From Nocardia mikamii NBRC 108933 (GTDB lineage: Bacteria > Actinomycetota > Actinomycetes > Mycobacteriales > Mycobacteriaceae): a stretch of DNA of 64,000 nucleotides. How positions within the stretch are numbered: the stretch's first letter is position 1; the number at the start of each line of letters is the position of its first letter. Where the stretch lies: the NCBI RefSeq assembly GCF_001613505.1, contig NZ_BDCM01000012.1, positions 434,001 through 498,000 of the forward strand. Reading direction: 5' to 3'. The notes under the pieces were generated by a model. That model was not told where the DNA came from. It saw only the letters and a program-made list of their open reading frames with translations, and ran no database searches. Shown here one piece after another: positions 26,180 through 35,867 of the stretch. The translations under genes and the position numbers were made by a program.

Positions 26180-26195
26180 GCTTCGAACTCGAAGC
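26180..26195. promoter_or_regulatory. MarR operator copy 1
   Basis: Perfect palindrome GCTTCGA-AC-TCGAAGC, 28 bases upstream of the oxidoreductase start (26152). It is the best copy of three in the divergent gap. Confidence 0.75.
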
Positions 26196-26214
26196 ACTCG
26201 ACCACGGTAGCAGT

Positions 26215-26230
26215 GCTTTGAATTCGAAGC
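26215..26230. promoter_or_regulatory. MarR operator copy 2
   Basis: GCTTTGA-AT-TCGAAGC, one arm mismatch relative to copy 1; the centres of copies 1 and 2 are 35 bases apart. Confidence 0.7.
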
Positions 26231-26234
26231 AAGA

Positions 26235-26250
26235 GTTTCGAAATCGAAGC
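26235..26250. promoter_or_regulatory. MarR operator copy 3
   Basis: GTTTCGA-AA-TCGAAGC, 18 bases before the MarR ATG and 20 bases after copy 2. Its placement predicts autorepression. Confidence 0.68.
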
Positions 26251-26268
26251 AAGTGGTACCGTCGTACC

Positions 26269-26766
26269 ATGTCCGACACCCCGCGCCCCTTGGACGCCGC
26301 CCAACTGGGCGCGTACTTCGCCCTCATGGAGGTGGCCGGCCTGCTGCGGCACGCTGTCGAGCAACAGCTGCGAGACGCCGGCGATCTGAGCTACGTGCAG
26401 TTCCAGCTTCTGGCGCGGCTCGGCCTCGACTCCCCCACCGGCAGTGAGCGCATGACCGACCTGGCCGACGGAGTCGTCTACAGCCGCAGCGGCTTGACCT
26501 ATCAGGCAGGTCTGCTCGAAAAGGCGGGCCTGGTCACGCGCGCGCCCTCCGCGGACGACGAGCGCGGCGTCACGGTCACGATCACCGATGCCGGCCGGGC
26601 GTTGCTCGCCGAGGTGCTGCCCGGCCACACCGAGGTCGTGAACCAGCAACTTTTCGAGCCGTTGTCCCGCGAGGACACCACGGCGCTGGCCGATCTGCTG
26701 TCTCCGGTGCGCGACCATATGCGTGCGGCGCCACCCCGCTCGGCAGCACCTCGCCGGCGGCGATAA
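26269..26766 (+). CDS. MarR-family regulator
   Basis: 165 residues, a winged-helix dimer protein: LQLLARLGLDSPTGSERMTDLADGVVYSRSGLTYQAGLLEKAGLV covers recognition helix and wing (written here as positions about 47-90), then APSADDERGVTVTITDAG is the beta-wing signature. No ribosome site is seen before the ATG, so the transcript may be leaderless. The three palindromes upstream indicate control of itself and of the divergent oxidoreductase. Confidence 0.88.
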   Translation: MSDTPRPLDAAQLGAYFALMEVAGLLRHAVEQQLRDAGDLSYVQFQLLARLGLDSPTGSERMTDLADGVVYSRSGLTYQAGLLEKAGLVTRAPSADDERGVTVTITDAGRALLAEVLPGHTEVVNQQLFEPLSREDTTALADLLSPVRDHMRAAPPRSAAPRRRR

Positions 26767-26945
26767 CCCGCCGGCCCGGCCGCTACGAATCCTTTGTGAG
26801 ATGCCCGTACGGCATCCGGCATTCGGGACGTGTTCTCCTTCGGGAGTTCACGTCGACCCTCGCGGGTGACAGCACTGGTCGGCCCGCGGCGGTTTGCAGG
26901 GCCGTCCGGCCCATCGGGACTCGGTTCGAATGAGGAGCTGAGGGC

Positions 26946-27164
26946 ATGCGCATCGTGGTCGATCTGAACAAGTGCCAGGGATACGCGCAGTGCGTTCCGC
27001 TGGCACCGCAAGTGCTTCGATTACTGGGCGACGAGGCGCTGACCTACGACCCCAACCCGGACGACGAACAGCGCCACCGGGTCTTGCGGGCGGCGGCGGC
27101 GTGCCCGGTCCAGGCCATCCTGGTGGAAACCCACACTCCCGACGACGCGGAGCCCACGACATGA
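26946..27164 (+). CDS. Ferredoxin, 3Fe-4S type (P450 redox partner)
   Basis: 72 residues. DLNKCQGYAQC and AAACPVQAI provide three Cys ligands with a Tyr-Ala pair where a 4Fe-4S ferredoxin would have another Cys, typical of actinobacterial 3Fe-4S ferredoxins that feed P450s. A GAGGAGCTGAGGG ribosome site precedes the ATG. It overlaps the ferredoxin reductase by ATGA and lies upstream of a P450, giving a complete redox chain in one operon. The 179-bp gap before it shows no recognised operator. Confidence 0.92.
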   Translation: MRIVVDLNKCQGYAQCVPLAPQVLRLLGDEALTYDPNPDDEQRHRVLRAAAACPVQAILVETHTPDDAEPTT

Positions 27165-28552
27165 GGACCGCCTCGCTGATGGCGAACCTCGTCGAAACAT
27201 TCCGGGCGGAAGGCCGCATCGTCATCGTGGGCGCCTCGCTGGCCGGACTGCGCGCGGCGGAAGCGTTGCGGGAGAGAGGCTTTCACGGAAGCCTGACCCT
27301 CATCGGCGACGAGCCGCACGAACCGTACGACCGTCCGCCGCTGTCGAAACAGGTCCTGCAGGGATGGGTCGGCGCCGATCACACCGCACTGCCGCGGATG
27401 CGGGCCGTCGACGCGCAATGGCGGCTGGGGGTGGCCGCCACCGGTCTGGACCGAGTGAACCGGCGGGTCCTGCTGGCCACCGGCGACACGGTGCCCTACG
27501 ACCGGCTGCTCATCGCCACCGGCGTTCGGGCCCGGCCGTGGCCGAACCCGGCCGAGGGCGCCCTGCGCGGGGTGTTCACGGTGCGCACCCGCGAAGACGC
27601 GGCGGGGCTCCAGGCAGCGCTGAACGCGAATCCGCGGCGCGTCCTGGTCGTCGGCTCGGGATTCATCGGCTCGGAGCTGGCCTCGGTGTGCCGCGAGCGC
27701 GGCGTGCCGGTGACCGTCGCCGAACGCGGCGGCGGACCACTGATCGGCCCCCTCGGTGGGGTGATCGGTGATATCGCCGCACGGATGCAGCGCGGCGCAG
27801 GGGTCGACCTGCGCACCGGTGTGTCCGTCCGGTCCCTCGACGGCGACTCCGGCGGACGGGTGCGCCGGGCCCGCCTCTCGGACGGAACCACACTGGACGT
27901 CGATGTGGTGGTCGCGTCACTGGGGTCGATCCGCAATATCGAATGGTTGCAGGGTGCCGGGCTGGCCGCCGGTTTCTGGGGCGTCGGATGTGATGCGGGC
28001 TGTCGTGCCTTCGACATCAACGGGGTGGTGACCGACAATATCTTCGTGGCCGGCGACGTCGCCCGGCAGCCGCACGTGCTGTACGAGTATCAGTTCATCT
28101 CGATGGAGCATTGGGACAACGCGGTGTGCGGTGCGCAGGTCGCCGCGAACAACATGATCAGCCTCGAGACCGAACGCCGACCGCATCTGCCGCTGCCGTC
28201 GTTCTGGTCGGCCCAATTCGGGGTGAACATCAAAGGGGCGGGGGTCTGCTCGTTCGGCGACGAGATCGCGTTCACCCAAGGCTGTCCCGAGGACTTTCGG
28301 TTCGCCGCCGTCTACGGCCGGCGCGGTCGCATCGTCGGCGCGGTGACGTTCGACCACGGCAAATGGCTCCCCTACTACACGGCGATGATCGAACGTTCGG
28401 CGCCGTTTCCGCCGCCACCGCCGGGCTACGACCGAGCCGCCGATCCGGCGCCCATACCGTCGCGCTTTCCCGACCCGCGCGTGCCGACCGGCATTCCCGA
28501 CGTGGTGCTGACCGGCCACGACCCCACGTCACGAGGCGCCGAGTTCCACTGA
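27161..28552 (+). CDS. FAD-dependent ferredoxin reductase
   Basis: 463 residues. The FAD Rossmann site is RIVIVGASLAGLRAAEAL, EPYDRPPLSK is the family flavin motif, the NAD(P)H site is RVLVVGSGFIGSELA, and the C-terminal FAD loop is NIFVAGDVA. It passes NAD(P)H electrons to the overlapping ferredoxin. It carries a Pro-rich C-terminal extension (about 60 residues after the core). The P450 start follows 13 bases after its stop with an AGGAGG site between. Confidence 0.9.
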   Translation: MRTASLMANLVETFRAEGRIVIVGASLAGLRAAEALRERGFHGSLTLIGDEPHEPYDRPPLSKQVLQGWVGADHTALPRMRAVDAQWRLGVAATGLDRVNRRVLLATGDTVPYDRLLIATGVRARPWPNPAEGALRGVFTVRTREDAAGLQAALNANPRRVLVVGSGFIGSELASVCRERGVPVTVAERGGGPLIGPLGGVIGDIAARMQRGAGVDLRTGVSVRSLDGDSGGRVRRARLSDGTTLDVDVVVASLGSIRNIEWLQGAGLAAGFWGVGCDAGCRAFDINGVVTDNIFVAGDVARQPHVLYEYQFISMEHWDNAVCGAQVAANNMISLETERRPHLPLPSFWSAQFGVNIKGAGVCSFGDEIAFTQGCPEDFRFAAVYGRRGRIVGAVTFDHGKWLPYYTAMIERSAPFPPPPPGYDRAADPAPIPSRFPDPRVPTGIPDVVLTGHDPTSRGAEFH

Positions 28553-28565
28553 GCCAGGAGGCATT

Positions 28566-29824
28566 ATGACCGCGGCGACCGCCTGGGCCGAGGCGATGAA
28601 ATACGAACACCGCGCCGACCCGTACCCGTACTTCGACCAGCTGCGCCGGACCCCGGTCGCGCGCGTGGCCGACGACCTGTACGTGGTGACGGGATATCAG
28701 GAACTGCTGACCCTGGCGCACGACCCCCGGGTCAGCTCCGATATCAGCCGCAGCCCGCTGGGCAATCCCCTGGCGGGCACCGACGCGGCGAGCACACCGC
28801 CGCCGCACACTCGCCCGCAGAGCATCATCGCCTCGGATCCTCCCGCACACGATCGGGCACGCCGCCAGGTGATGCGCCACTTCGGCCCACCGCACTCCCC
28901 GGCATGGAACCCGTCATCGTCCGGTTGTGCGACAAGCTGCTCGACGACTTCGAGGCAAGCGGCAAGACGCGGCTGGACGTGGTCGACGAGTACGCCTATC
29001 CGGTACCGGTGACGGTGATCAGCACGATCCTCGGCATCCCGCTCGCGGACGAGCCCCGGTTCCATGCCTGGATCTACGACATGCTCACCGGCACCGATCT
29101 GGGGCCGGATGCGGAAACCGAAGACGGCAGAATTCGCGCCGGCAAGGCCCACGCCGGCCGTGACTCTCTGACCCGATATCTGGCGGATCTGATCGAACAG
29201 CTTCAGCGCGAGCCCGGGCCGGGTTTGCTGTCGCGACTACTGCACGACGACGGCCCCGACGGCCCGATGCCGGCCGAGGAGGTATTGGCCAATGCGGTAC
29301 TGCTGTTGATCGCCGGTCACGACTCGACGGTCAACACCATCGCCAACTGTGTGATGACGCTCCTGCGCAACCCCGGCGCCTACGACCAGCTACGCGATCG
29401 ACCGCAGCTGATCCCCCGCGCGATCGAAGAGGTCCAGCGGTTGCAGGCGGCGGTGCAGTTCTTCCCCAGCCGCAGCGTCACCGCCGATATCGAGATCGCC
29501 GGCACCGTCATCCCGGAAGGGGCCGCGGTGCATCTGGTCTACGCCGCCGCCAACCGCGACCCGAATCGGTTCGCCGATCCGAACCGATTCGACCTCCAGC
29601 GCCCCGACAACGAGCATTTCGGCTGGGGCAGTGGCATTCACACCTGTCCGGGCGGCCCGCTGGCCCGACTGGAAGTCAATCTCGCGCTGGAGATCTTCCT
29701 GCGCCGCGTGGCGACCCCACGACTGGTGGTCGATCCGCCACCGTATCGGCGCAGCCAGATCTTCCGGGGGCCACGCCATCTGCTCGTCGATGTCGACGCC
29801 GTCACCGCCCGCGCCGATCGCTGA
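28566..29824 (+). pseudogene. Cytochrome P450 broken by a one-base frameshift
   Basis: Two frames together make one P450. 28566 to about 28900 gives the N-terminal part (HRADPYPYFDQLRR, SDPPAHDRARRQVMRHFGPPHSP); from 28901 the reading continues one base out of phase as GMEPVIVRLCDKLL, with I-helix AGHDST, EVQR and heme loop WGSGIHTCPGGPLARLE. Adding one base to the CCCC run at 28897-28900 restores HSPGMEP and a full-length protein of about 420 residues. It is either a real recent loss or a sequencing error. It is the last gene of the ferredoxin/reductase operon. Confidence 0.85.
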
Positions 29825-29843
29825 TCGCGACGGAGGTCACGAA

Positions 29844-31838
29844 TCAGGGGGCGACGATTCCGCGGCGGATCTGCCCGGGGCTCGGTGTGACGGTGGGCGG
29901 CTTGCGGTTTCGCGAGGAGCGCAACTGATAGGGCACGCTGGTGACCATCACACCCGGTTCGAACAGCAGGCGCGCCTTGAGCCGCAGCGAACTCTGGTTG
30001 TGGAGCAGGTTTTCCCACCAGTGCCCGACGACGTACTCCGGAATGTAGACACTGACGACGTCGCGGGGGCGGGAGCGGCGGACCCGTTTGATGTATTCGA
30101 TGACGGGGCGGGTGATTTCGCGGTAAGGCGACTCCACGACCTTCAGCGGGATGGTGACATCGTGGCTCTCCCAGGATCGGGTCAGTGCCCGCGTGTCACT
30201 GTCGTCGACGTTGACCGTGATCGCGGTGAGGGTGTCGGGACGGGTGGCGCGCGCGAACTGAACCGCTCGCCGAGTGGCTTTGTGCCAGTCCGAAACCAGG
30301 ACGATCGCGTGCACGCGCCCGGGCAGCGTCGTCTCCTCGCCGGGGTCGATGTCGAGTTCGGCGCGCACGGCCGAATAGTGGGTGTGGATGAGGTACATCA
30401 TCAGCACCAGCAACGGCATCGCGATGACCACGAGATAGGCGCCGTGGCCGAATTTGGTGATCATGACCACGACCAGCACGACGCCGGTGAAGCAGGCGCC
30501 GAACGCGTTGATCGCCCGGGCTCGGTGGATGCGTTGTCGTTGCGCCGAGCCCGTCACGCCGCGTAACTCGCGATTCCAGTGCCGGACCATCCCGGTCTGG
30601 CACAGCGTGAACGAGGTGAACACGCCGACGATGTAGAGCTGGATGAGCCTGGTGGTCTGCCCGTCGAAGGCGTAGATCAACCCGGCGGCGACCGCCGCCA
30701 GCAGGACGATGCCGTTGGAGTAGGCGAGCCGGTCGCCGCGAGTGTGCAATTGGCGCGGCAGGTAGCGATGCTGAGCCAGGATCGAGGTCAGCAGCGGGAA
30801 CCCGTTGTAGGCGGTGTTCGCGGCGAGGATCAGGATCAGCGCGGTGGTGACCATCAGGTAGTAGAAGCCCGGGCTGGTGTCGCCGAACACCGCCCCCGCG
30901 ATCTGCGCGATCACGGTTTTCTGGGAATCGGTACGGCAATCCCCGGCAAATCCGATCAGATCGCAGGTGTTCTCGGCGACGCGCGTGTGGGTGATCATGG
31001 CCAGCGCGGTGACACCGGTGAACATGGCGATCGCCAGCACACCCATCGCGGTCATCGTCCGGGCCGCGTTGAGCGACTTCGGTTTCCGGAACGCCGGTAC
31101 CCCGTTGGAGATCGCTTCGGCGCCCGTCAGTGCCGTGCATCCCGAGGAAAACGCCCGCAGCGCGAGAAACGCGACCGCGGCCGTACCGAGGCCGGCGTGC
31201 GCGGCGTGGATCTGGTAGTGCGCGCTCTCGGCGACCGGTGGGTGTCCGATCAGTGTCTCGATCAGGCCGATCGAGATCATCACCATGACGCCGGCGACGA
31301 ATCCGTAGGTCGGCACGGCGAACGCGCGGCCGGATTCTCGCACCCCGCGCAGGTTCATCGCGGTCAACGCCACGATGAACCCGATATCGATCAGCACCCG
31401 ATGCGGATTCAACGCCGGCGCGGCGGAGATGATGTTGTCCACCCCCGCCGCGACCGATACGGCCACGGTCATGACGTAGTCGACCAGCAGCGCCGCCGCC
31501 ACCACCAAACCCGGTATCGCACCGAGGTTTTCGGCGACGACCTCGTAGGATCCGCCGCCCGAGGGATAGGCGCGCACGACTTGGCGATACGACAACGCGA
31601 CCACCGCCAGCAGCACCACGACTCCGGCGGCCACCCACGGTGTCAGATACAGGTAGCTGAGGCCGCCCAAAGTCAGGATGAGCAGAATTTCCTGGGTCGC
31701 GTACGCCACCGAGGACAGCGGATCGCTGGCGAATATCGGCAATGCCAGCCGCTTGGGCAACAGCGTCTCACCGAGCCGATCGCTGCGAAACGGTCGTCCC
31801 AGCACAACTCGTTTCGCGACGTCGATCGGTGAAACCAC
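29844..31838 (-). CDS. APC-superfamily permease (KimA/YdaO-like)
   Basis: 664 residues. About twelve membrane helices fill residues 25-480, beginning SDPLSSVAYATQEILLIL, with YPSGGGSYEVVAENLG in the substrate region. A cytoplasmic domain (about 500-650: HAIVLVSDWHKATRRAVQFA, VYIPEYVVGHWWENLLHNQ) resembles the universal-stress-like tail of KimA-type potassium importers. Potassium or amino-acid uptake is possible; the sequence does not decide. It converges with the P450 and is divergent from the MFS gene at 32118. Confidence 0.85.
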   Translation of the reverse strand: MVSPIDVAKRVVLGRPFRSDRLGETLLPKRLALPIFASDPLSSVAYATQEILLILTLGGLSYLYLTPWVAAGVVVLLAVVALSYRQVVRAYPSGGGSYEVVAENLGAIPGLVVAAALLVDYVMTVAVSVAAGVDNIISAAPALNPHRVLIDIGFIVALTAMNLRGVRESGRAFAVPTYGFVAGVMVMISIGLIETLIGHPPVAESAHYQIHAAHAGLGTAAVAFLALRAFSSGCTALTGAEAISNGVPAFRKPKSLNAARTMTAMGVLAIAMFTGVTALAMITHTRVAENTCDLIGFAGDCRTDSQKTVIAQIAGAVFGDTSPGFYYLMVTTALILILAANTAYNGFPLLTSILAQHRYLPRQLHTRGDRLAYSNGIVLLAAVAAGLIYAFDGQTTRLIQLYIVGVFTSFTLCQTGMVRHWNRELRGVTGSAQRQRIHRARAINAFGACFTGVVLVVVMITKFGHGAYLVVIAMPLLVLMMYLIHTHYSAVRAELDIDPGEETTLPGRVHAIVLVSDWHKATRRAVQFARATRPDTLTAITVNVDDSDTRALTRSWESHDVTIPLKVVESPYREITRPVIEYIKRVRRSRPRDVVSVYIPEYVVGHWWENLLHNQSSLRLKARLLFEPGVMVTSVPYQLRSSRNRKPPTVTPSPGQIRRGIVAP

Positions 31839-32117
31839 GATTAATCAGCCTAAATCCGGCAAACCCGAACCCGGCGGCCGCGAGGCGTAGGGAAAACGTA
31901 AAGAATCCGCCGCCGTCGTGTCGCCAACCGCACAGAAATCGCCGGCCGGTAGCGGGACCCCGCGCAGTATAATTGATTAGATAGGCTAAGCAACGTGGAT
32001 CGGCGGTCGTGACCCGCTCGGCCGATCGGGGCCCCACCCCGCATTCCACCCCGGCCCATCCGCAGCAACCGAACGCTGCTCTCACCGAACAAGGAGCTGA
32101 ACGCAGGAAAGGCCGTT

Positions 32118-33485
32118 GTGACCGCGATCCGCACCGACGACTACCAGACCACCACCCCCGATTCGCTTCCGCCCGATCTGCCCGCACCGCCACCGCCGGA
32201 GGGCGCGGGCGGGATGTTCGCCTCCCTCACGGTCCCGAACTATCGCTACTACTTTGCGGGCCAGGTGGTTTCGAATACCGGCACCTGGATGCAGCGGATC
32301 GCGCAGGACTGGCTGGTGCTCGGCCTCACCGGTAGCTCGTTCGCCGTCGGCATCACCACCGCCATGCAGTTCCTGCCGATGCTGCTGTTCGGTCTCTACG
32401 GCGGCGTCATCGCCGACCGCTTTCCCAAGCGAGGGCTGCTGGTCCTCACCCAGGCCACCATGGGCGTGCTCGCCGCCGTACTCGCGGTCCTGACACTGAC
32501 CGGCACGGTCGAGGTGTGGCACGTCTACCTGCTGGCGCTGCTGCTGGGCATGGTGACCGTAGTCGACAACCCGACCCGTCAGTCGTTCGTCCCGGAGATC
32601 GTCGGCCGGCAGCGACTGCGCAATGCCGTCAGCCTGAACTCCGCGAATTTCCAGGCCGCGCGACTGGTCGGGCCGGCGGTCGCCGGAGCGTTGATCGCCG
32701 CCGTCGGATCCGGCTGGGCCTTCGCGATCAACGCCTGCTCCTTCGCCGCCGTCATCGCCGGCCTGCTGGCCATGCGACCGTCGGAGCTGACACCCGTGCC
32801 GCGCCTGCCCCGGCGGAAAGGGCAACTGCGCGACGGTCTCCGCTATGTGAGAGCACATCCGCAGCTGCTCTGGCCGATCGTCATGGTGGGCTTCATCGGC
32901 ACCTTCGGCTACAACTTCCCCACCGTGCTGTCGGGGTTCGCCTACCACGTCTTCGATGTCGATGCCGGCAAGTACGGGCTGCTCAACACCGCACTGGCGG
33001 TGGGTTCGCTCGCGGGTGCGCTGCTGGCCAGCCGCCGCGGGCGGGTTCGGATGCGCATGCTGGTAGCCACCGCCGTCGGCTTCGGCGCACTCGAGGCGGT
33101 CACCGCCTTCGCACCGGACTATTGGCTCTTCACCGTCCTGCTGGCGGTGGTGGGTCTGCTCGGACTCACCTTCAACACGTCCGGCAACTCGATGGTGCAA
33201 CTGGAGACCGACCCCGCCATGCGGGGGCGGGTGATGTCGCTGTACATGATGGTCTTCACCGGCGGCACTCCTATCGGCGGCCCGATCGTCGGGTGGCTCA
33301 CCGAGGAGTTCGGCCCCCGGCTCGGGCTGTTCGCCTGCGGGGCGGTCTCGGCGGCATCGGCGGCGCTGATCGGTGTGATCCTCGCCCGTGCCGCCGGTCT
33401 GCGGCTACAGATCTCGGGCAGGCGCATCGCGCTCGTTCCCCGCGATGGGTCCCGGGCAGCCGCCTCGACCGGTCGGCTGGGATAG
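32118..33485 (+). CDS. MFS transporter (EntS/MFS_3 type)
   Basis: 455 residues, about twelve helices after a Pro-rich 35-residue N terminus. The loop GGVIADRFPKRGLLVLTQ is the MFS signature A, and GNSMVQLETDPAMRGRVMSLY is characteristic of the drug/siderophore exporter branch. GTG start with AGGAAAGG upstream. A TATAAT sequence near 31970 is a possible -10 element in the 279-bp divergent gap with the APC permease. The exported substrate is unknown. Confidence 0.87.
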   Translation: MTAIRTDDYQTTTPDSLPPDLPAPPPPEGAGGMFASLTVPNYRYYFAGQVVSNTGTWMQRIAQDWLVLGLTGSSFAVGITTAMQFLPMLLFGLYGGVIADRFPKRGLLVLTQATMGVLAAVLAVLTLTGTVEVWHVYLLALLLGMVTVVDNPTRQSFVPEIVGRQRLRNAVSLNSANFQAARLVGPAVAGALIAAVGSGWAFAINACSFAAVIAGLLAMRPSELTPVPRLPRRKGQLRDGLRYVRAHPQLLWPIVMVGFIGTFGYNFPTVLSGFAYHVFDVDAGKYGLLNTALAVGSLAGALLASRRGRVRMRMLVATAVGFGALEAVTAFAPDYWLFTVLLAVVGLLGLTFNTSGNSMVQLETDPAMRGRVMSLYMMVFTGGTPIGGPIVGWLTEEFGPRLGLFACGAVSAASAALIGVILARAAGLRLQISGRRIALVPRDGSRAAASTGRLG

Positions 33486-33644
33486 GCGCCGGGTTTCCGG
33501 TCCGTCATCCCCATGGTTTGCCGTAAGATTGCCCACTTGCGATGTCGATCCGACCGAAGTGGTTCGTAGCGACGAAGTCGTGGATGCGAGCGGTGCCGAG
33601 GCCCGATGGTGGCCCGGAGAACGTCGACACGAAGGCGGCTCTCG

Positions 33645-35003
33645 ATGACAGACGTGGACTGTTGCGTGATCGGTGGCGGATTCGCCGGATTGACCGCCGC
33701 GCTGCGACTGAAGCAGGCAGGTCGATCGGTGGCGCTGCTCGAAGCGCGTGACCGGCTCGGCGGCCGCACGTTCACCGAGGTGCGTCCGGACGGTTGCTGG
33801 ATCGATCGCGGCGGCGCCTGGATCGGGCCCGGACAGGACCGCGTCCGTGCCCTGATGGGCGAATTCGGGATCGGGAGTTACCGGCAGTACACCGACGGCG
33901 AGGCGATGATGGTCGTCGACGGCGAGCAGTACCGCTACACCGGCACGATCCCGTGGACGATGAGTCCGTGGGCCTCGATCAACCTCGGGGCCGGCTTCGC
34001 CGAACTCGCCCACCTGTGCAAGTCGATCCCGCTCGAGGCGCCGTGGGACGCCCGCAAAGCCGAGAAATGGGATCGGATCACGGTGGCGCAGTGGCTGAAT
34101 CGCATCCGGTCGAAGACCGCCCACGATCTGCTCGAGACCGCCATCGCGGGCAGCTACACCTCCGCCGCTTCGGAAGTGTCGATGCTTTTCGCGCTGTATC
34201 AGATGGCGTCCGGGGGCGGGCCGAACTTCATGTTCAGCGTTCGCGGCGGCTCCCAGGACTCGCGGCCCGTGGGCGGTATGGGCGCGATCTACGGTGCGAT
34301 GGCGGACCGGGTCGGCGACTCCGTTCACCTGTCGCAGCCGGTGCACGGCATCGAGCAGGACGAGGCGGGGGTGACCGTGCATGCCGGATCGTCGACGCTG
34401 CGCGCTCATCGGGCGATCGTCGCCGTCCCGCTCGCGGTCGCCGGTCAGATCCGGTACGAGCCGATGCTGCCGGTCGATCGCGCGTTCCTGCATCAGCGCG
34501 TGCCGAGTGGCTCGATCATCAAAACCTCCGTCGTCTACGACGAGCCGTTCTGGCGGCACGACGGATTGTCGGGCCAGTCGGCCGCGCCGGGGTCACCGGC
34601 CACCGTCACCATCGACGCCTGCACCGATACCGCGCGGCCCGGAGTGCTGTGCGTGATTACGGAGGGGCCCACCGCACGGCGCATCGGCCGGCTCGACGCC
34701 ACCGAACGCAGGACGGCGATACTGCGTGAACTGGTTACCAGGTTCGGCAACAAAGCCGGTGCCCCCATCGACTACGTCGAGCAGGACTGGAGTGCCGAAC
34801 GCTATTCCGGCGGCGGAATGCTCAGCCACCTCCCGACCGGGGTGCTCACTCAGTTCGGCCGTGCGCTGCGCGCACCGTGCGGGCGCATCCACTGGGCCGG
34901 AACCGAGAGTTCGGCCGTCATGTGCGGGTGGGTCGACGGAGCGGTTCGCTCGGGCGAACACGCCGCGAGCGAGGTGCTGCGGCACGAACTCGCCGCAGTC
35001 TGA
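33645..35003 (+). CDS. FAD-dependent amine oxidase, third paralogue
   Basis: 452 residues with CCVIGGGFAGLTAALRL (FAD Rossmann), DRLGGRTF, GGAWIGPGQDR and IHWAGTESSAVMCGWVDGA. It is separated by 20 kb from the two other amine oxidases and has no AGTCA-N10-TGACT site in its 159-bp upstream gap, so it is probably regulated independently. The ATG at 33645 puts the Rossmann motif at the N terminus as in its relatives. The substrate is unknown. Confidence 0.9.
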   Translation: MTDVDCCVIGGGFAGLTAALRLKQAGRSVALLEARDRLGGRTFTEVRPDGCWIDRGGAWIGPGQDRVRALMGEFGIGSYRQYTDGEAMMVVDGEQYRYTGTIPWTMSPWASINLGAGFAELAHLCKSIPLEAPWDARKAEKWDRITVAQWLNRIRSKTAHDLLETAIAGSYTSAASEVSMLFALYQMASGGGPNFMFSVRGGSQDSRPVGGMGAIYGAMADRVGDSVHLSQPVHGIEQDEAGVTVHAGSSTLRAHRAIVAVPLAVAGQIRYEPMLPVDRAFLHQRVPSGSIIKTSVVYDEPFWRHDGLSGQSAAPGSPATVTIDACTDTARPGVLCVITEGPTARRIGRLDATERRTAILRELVTRFGNKAGAPIDYVEQDWSAERYSGGGMLSHLPTGVLTQFGRALRAPCGRIHWAGTESSAVMCGWVDGAVRSGEHAASEVLRHELAAV

Positions 35004-35015
35004 ATCGCGAAGCGT

Positions 35016-35867
35016 TCAGCGCGGTCCCGAGCCGAAGAATCGCCACAGATACCCGGGCAGCTTGCGCAGCGGGACAGCGCGCGGCCAGTCGTCGGCACGG
35101 AAGTAGGCGTCACTGCCGCCGTCGACGAAAACGATACTGCCGCACAGGAAACGCGCCGCCGGCGACAGCATGAACACCGCCCACTCGGCCAGGTCGCCCG
35201 GATCGCCGAATCCGCCGATCGGAACCGGGAAACGCTCGATATTCTGGGCCTCGGCCGGAGTCGCGAGCTGCTTCTCCAGCAGCGGAGTCAGCACCGCGCC
35301 GGGCGCCAGGGCGTTGAGCCGGATCCCCGCCCCGGCCCATTGCGGAGTCGTCGCCTGGCGGCGCACCCAGTGACTCACCGCGATCTTCGACGTCCCGTAC
35401 GCGATCGACGGCGCGTTCCTGCCGAAGATCCGCAACGCCCGCAGCGCCTTCGCGGTGTCACCCGCCAGCAGCGCACGAATCGCCCGCCGCGGCACCAGCG
35501 GAGTGGTGGTCGTCGAATTGCTGCCGAACACAACGACTTTCGCCTCGTCCGCACGCGCCAGCGCCGAGCGCCAGCCGTCGAGCAGGTCGACGACGCCGCG
35601 ATAATTCACCTCGAAGATCAGTCGCGGCCGGTCCGCGCCGGGCGCCGGCCCCACTCCCGCGGCCAGGATCGCGCCGTCGAGATGCCCGTCCACCTCCGCG
35701 AGCACCCCGTCGATCGCGGTGCGGCGCCCGGCCGGAGTCGACAGATCCGCGACCACCTGCGCGTCCCGCAGATCGACCCCGACCACCGTATGGCCCCGCT
35801 CGCGCAACTTCTCCGCCGCGGCCCGTCCCATTCCGGACGCCGCCCCGGTCACCACGTACACACCCAC
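35016..35867 (-). CDS. Short-chain dehydrogenase (3-alpha-HSD/carbonyl reductase-like)
   Basis: 283 residues. TGAASGMGRAAAEKL is the NAD(P)-binding TGxxxGxG motif, ADLSTPAGR and LAAGVGP follow as in 3-alpha-hydroxysteroid dehydrogenase/carbonyl reductase, the catalytic pair is in IAYGTSKIAV (Tyr-x3-Lys), and the tail has FVDGGSDAYFR. It has a longer insert before the active-site Tyr (about 120-150) than average SDRs. It converges with the amine oxidase gene and stands alone. Confidence 0.87.
   Translation of the reverse strand: MGVYVVTGAASGMGRAAAEKLRERGHTVVGVDLRDAQVVADLSTPAGRRTAIDGVLAEVDGHLDGAILAAGVGPAPGADRPRLIFEVNYRGVVDLLDGWRSALARADEAKVVVFGSNSTTTTPLVPRRAIRALLAGDTAKALRALRIFGRNAPSIAYGTSKIAVSHWVRRQATTPQWAGAGIRLNALAPGAVLTPLLEKQLATPAEAQNIERFPVPIGGFGDPGDLAEWAVFMLSPAARFLCGSIVFVDGGSDAYFRADDWPRAVPLRKLPGYLWRFFGSGPR

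Noticed and set aside
26946..28552. Ferredoxin and ferredoxin reductase as redox partners of the Rieske and RCCR-like proteins
   Set aside because: They lie 30 kb away in a P450 operon and lack the GTTTC-N7-GAAAC site; possible but unsupported.
28890..28910. Programmed ribosomal frameshift in the P450
   Set aside because: No slippery heptamer with a downstream structure is evident; a simple base loss in CCCC explains the break.
31970..31990. IdeR-like iron box (ttagataggctaag) before the MFS gene
   Set aside because: Only about 12 of 19 positions fit the DtxR/IdeR consensus and the symmetry is poor; not enough to call an iron operator.
31839..32117. c-di-AMP (ydaO) riboswitch upstream of the KimA-like permease
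   Set aside because: The permease type prompted a look, but no conserved riboswitch blocks or pairing pattern could be seen.
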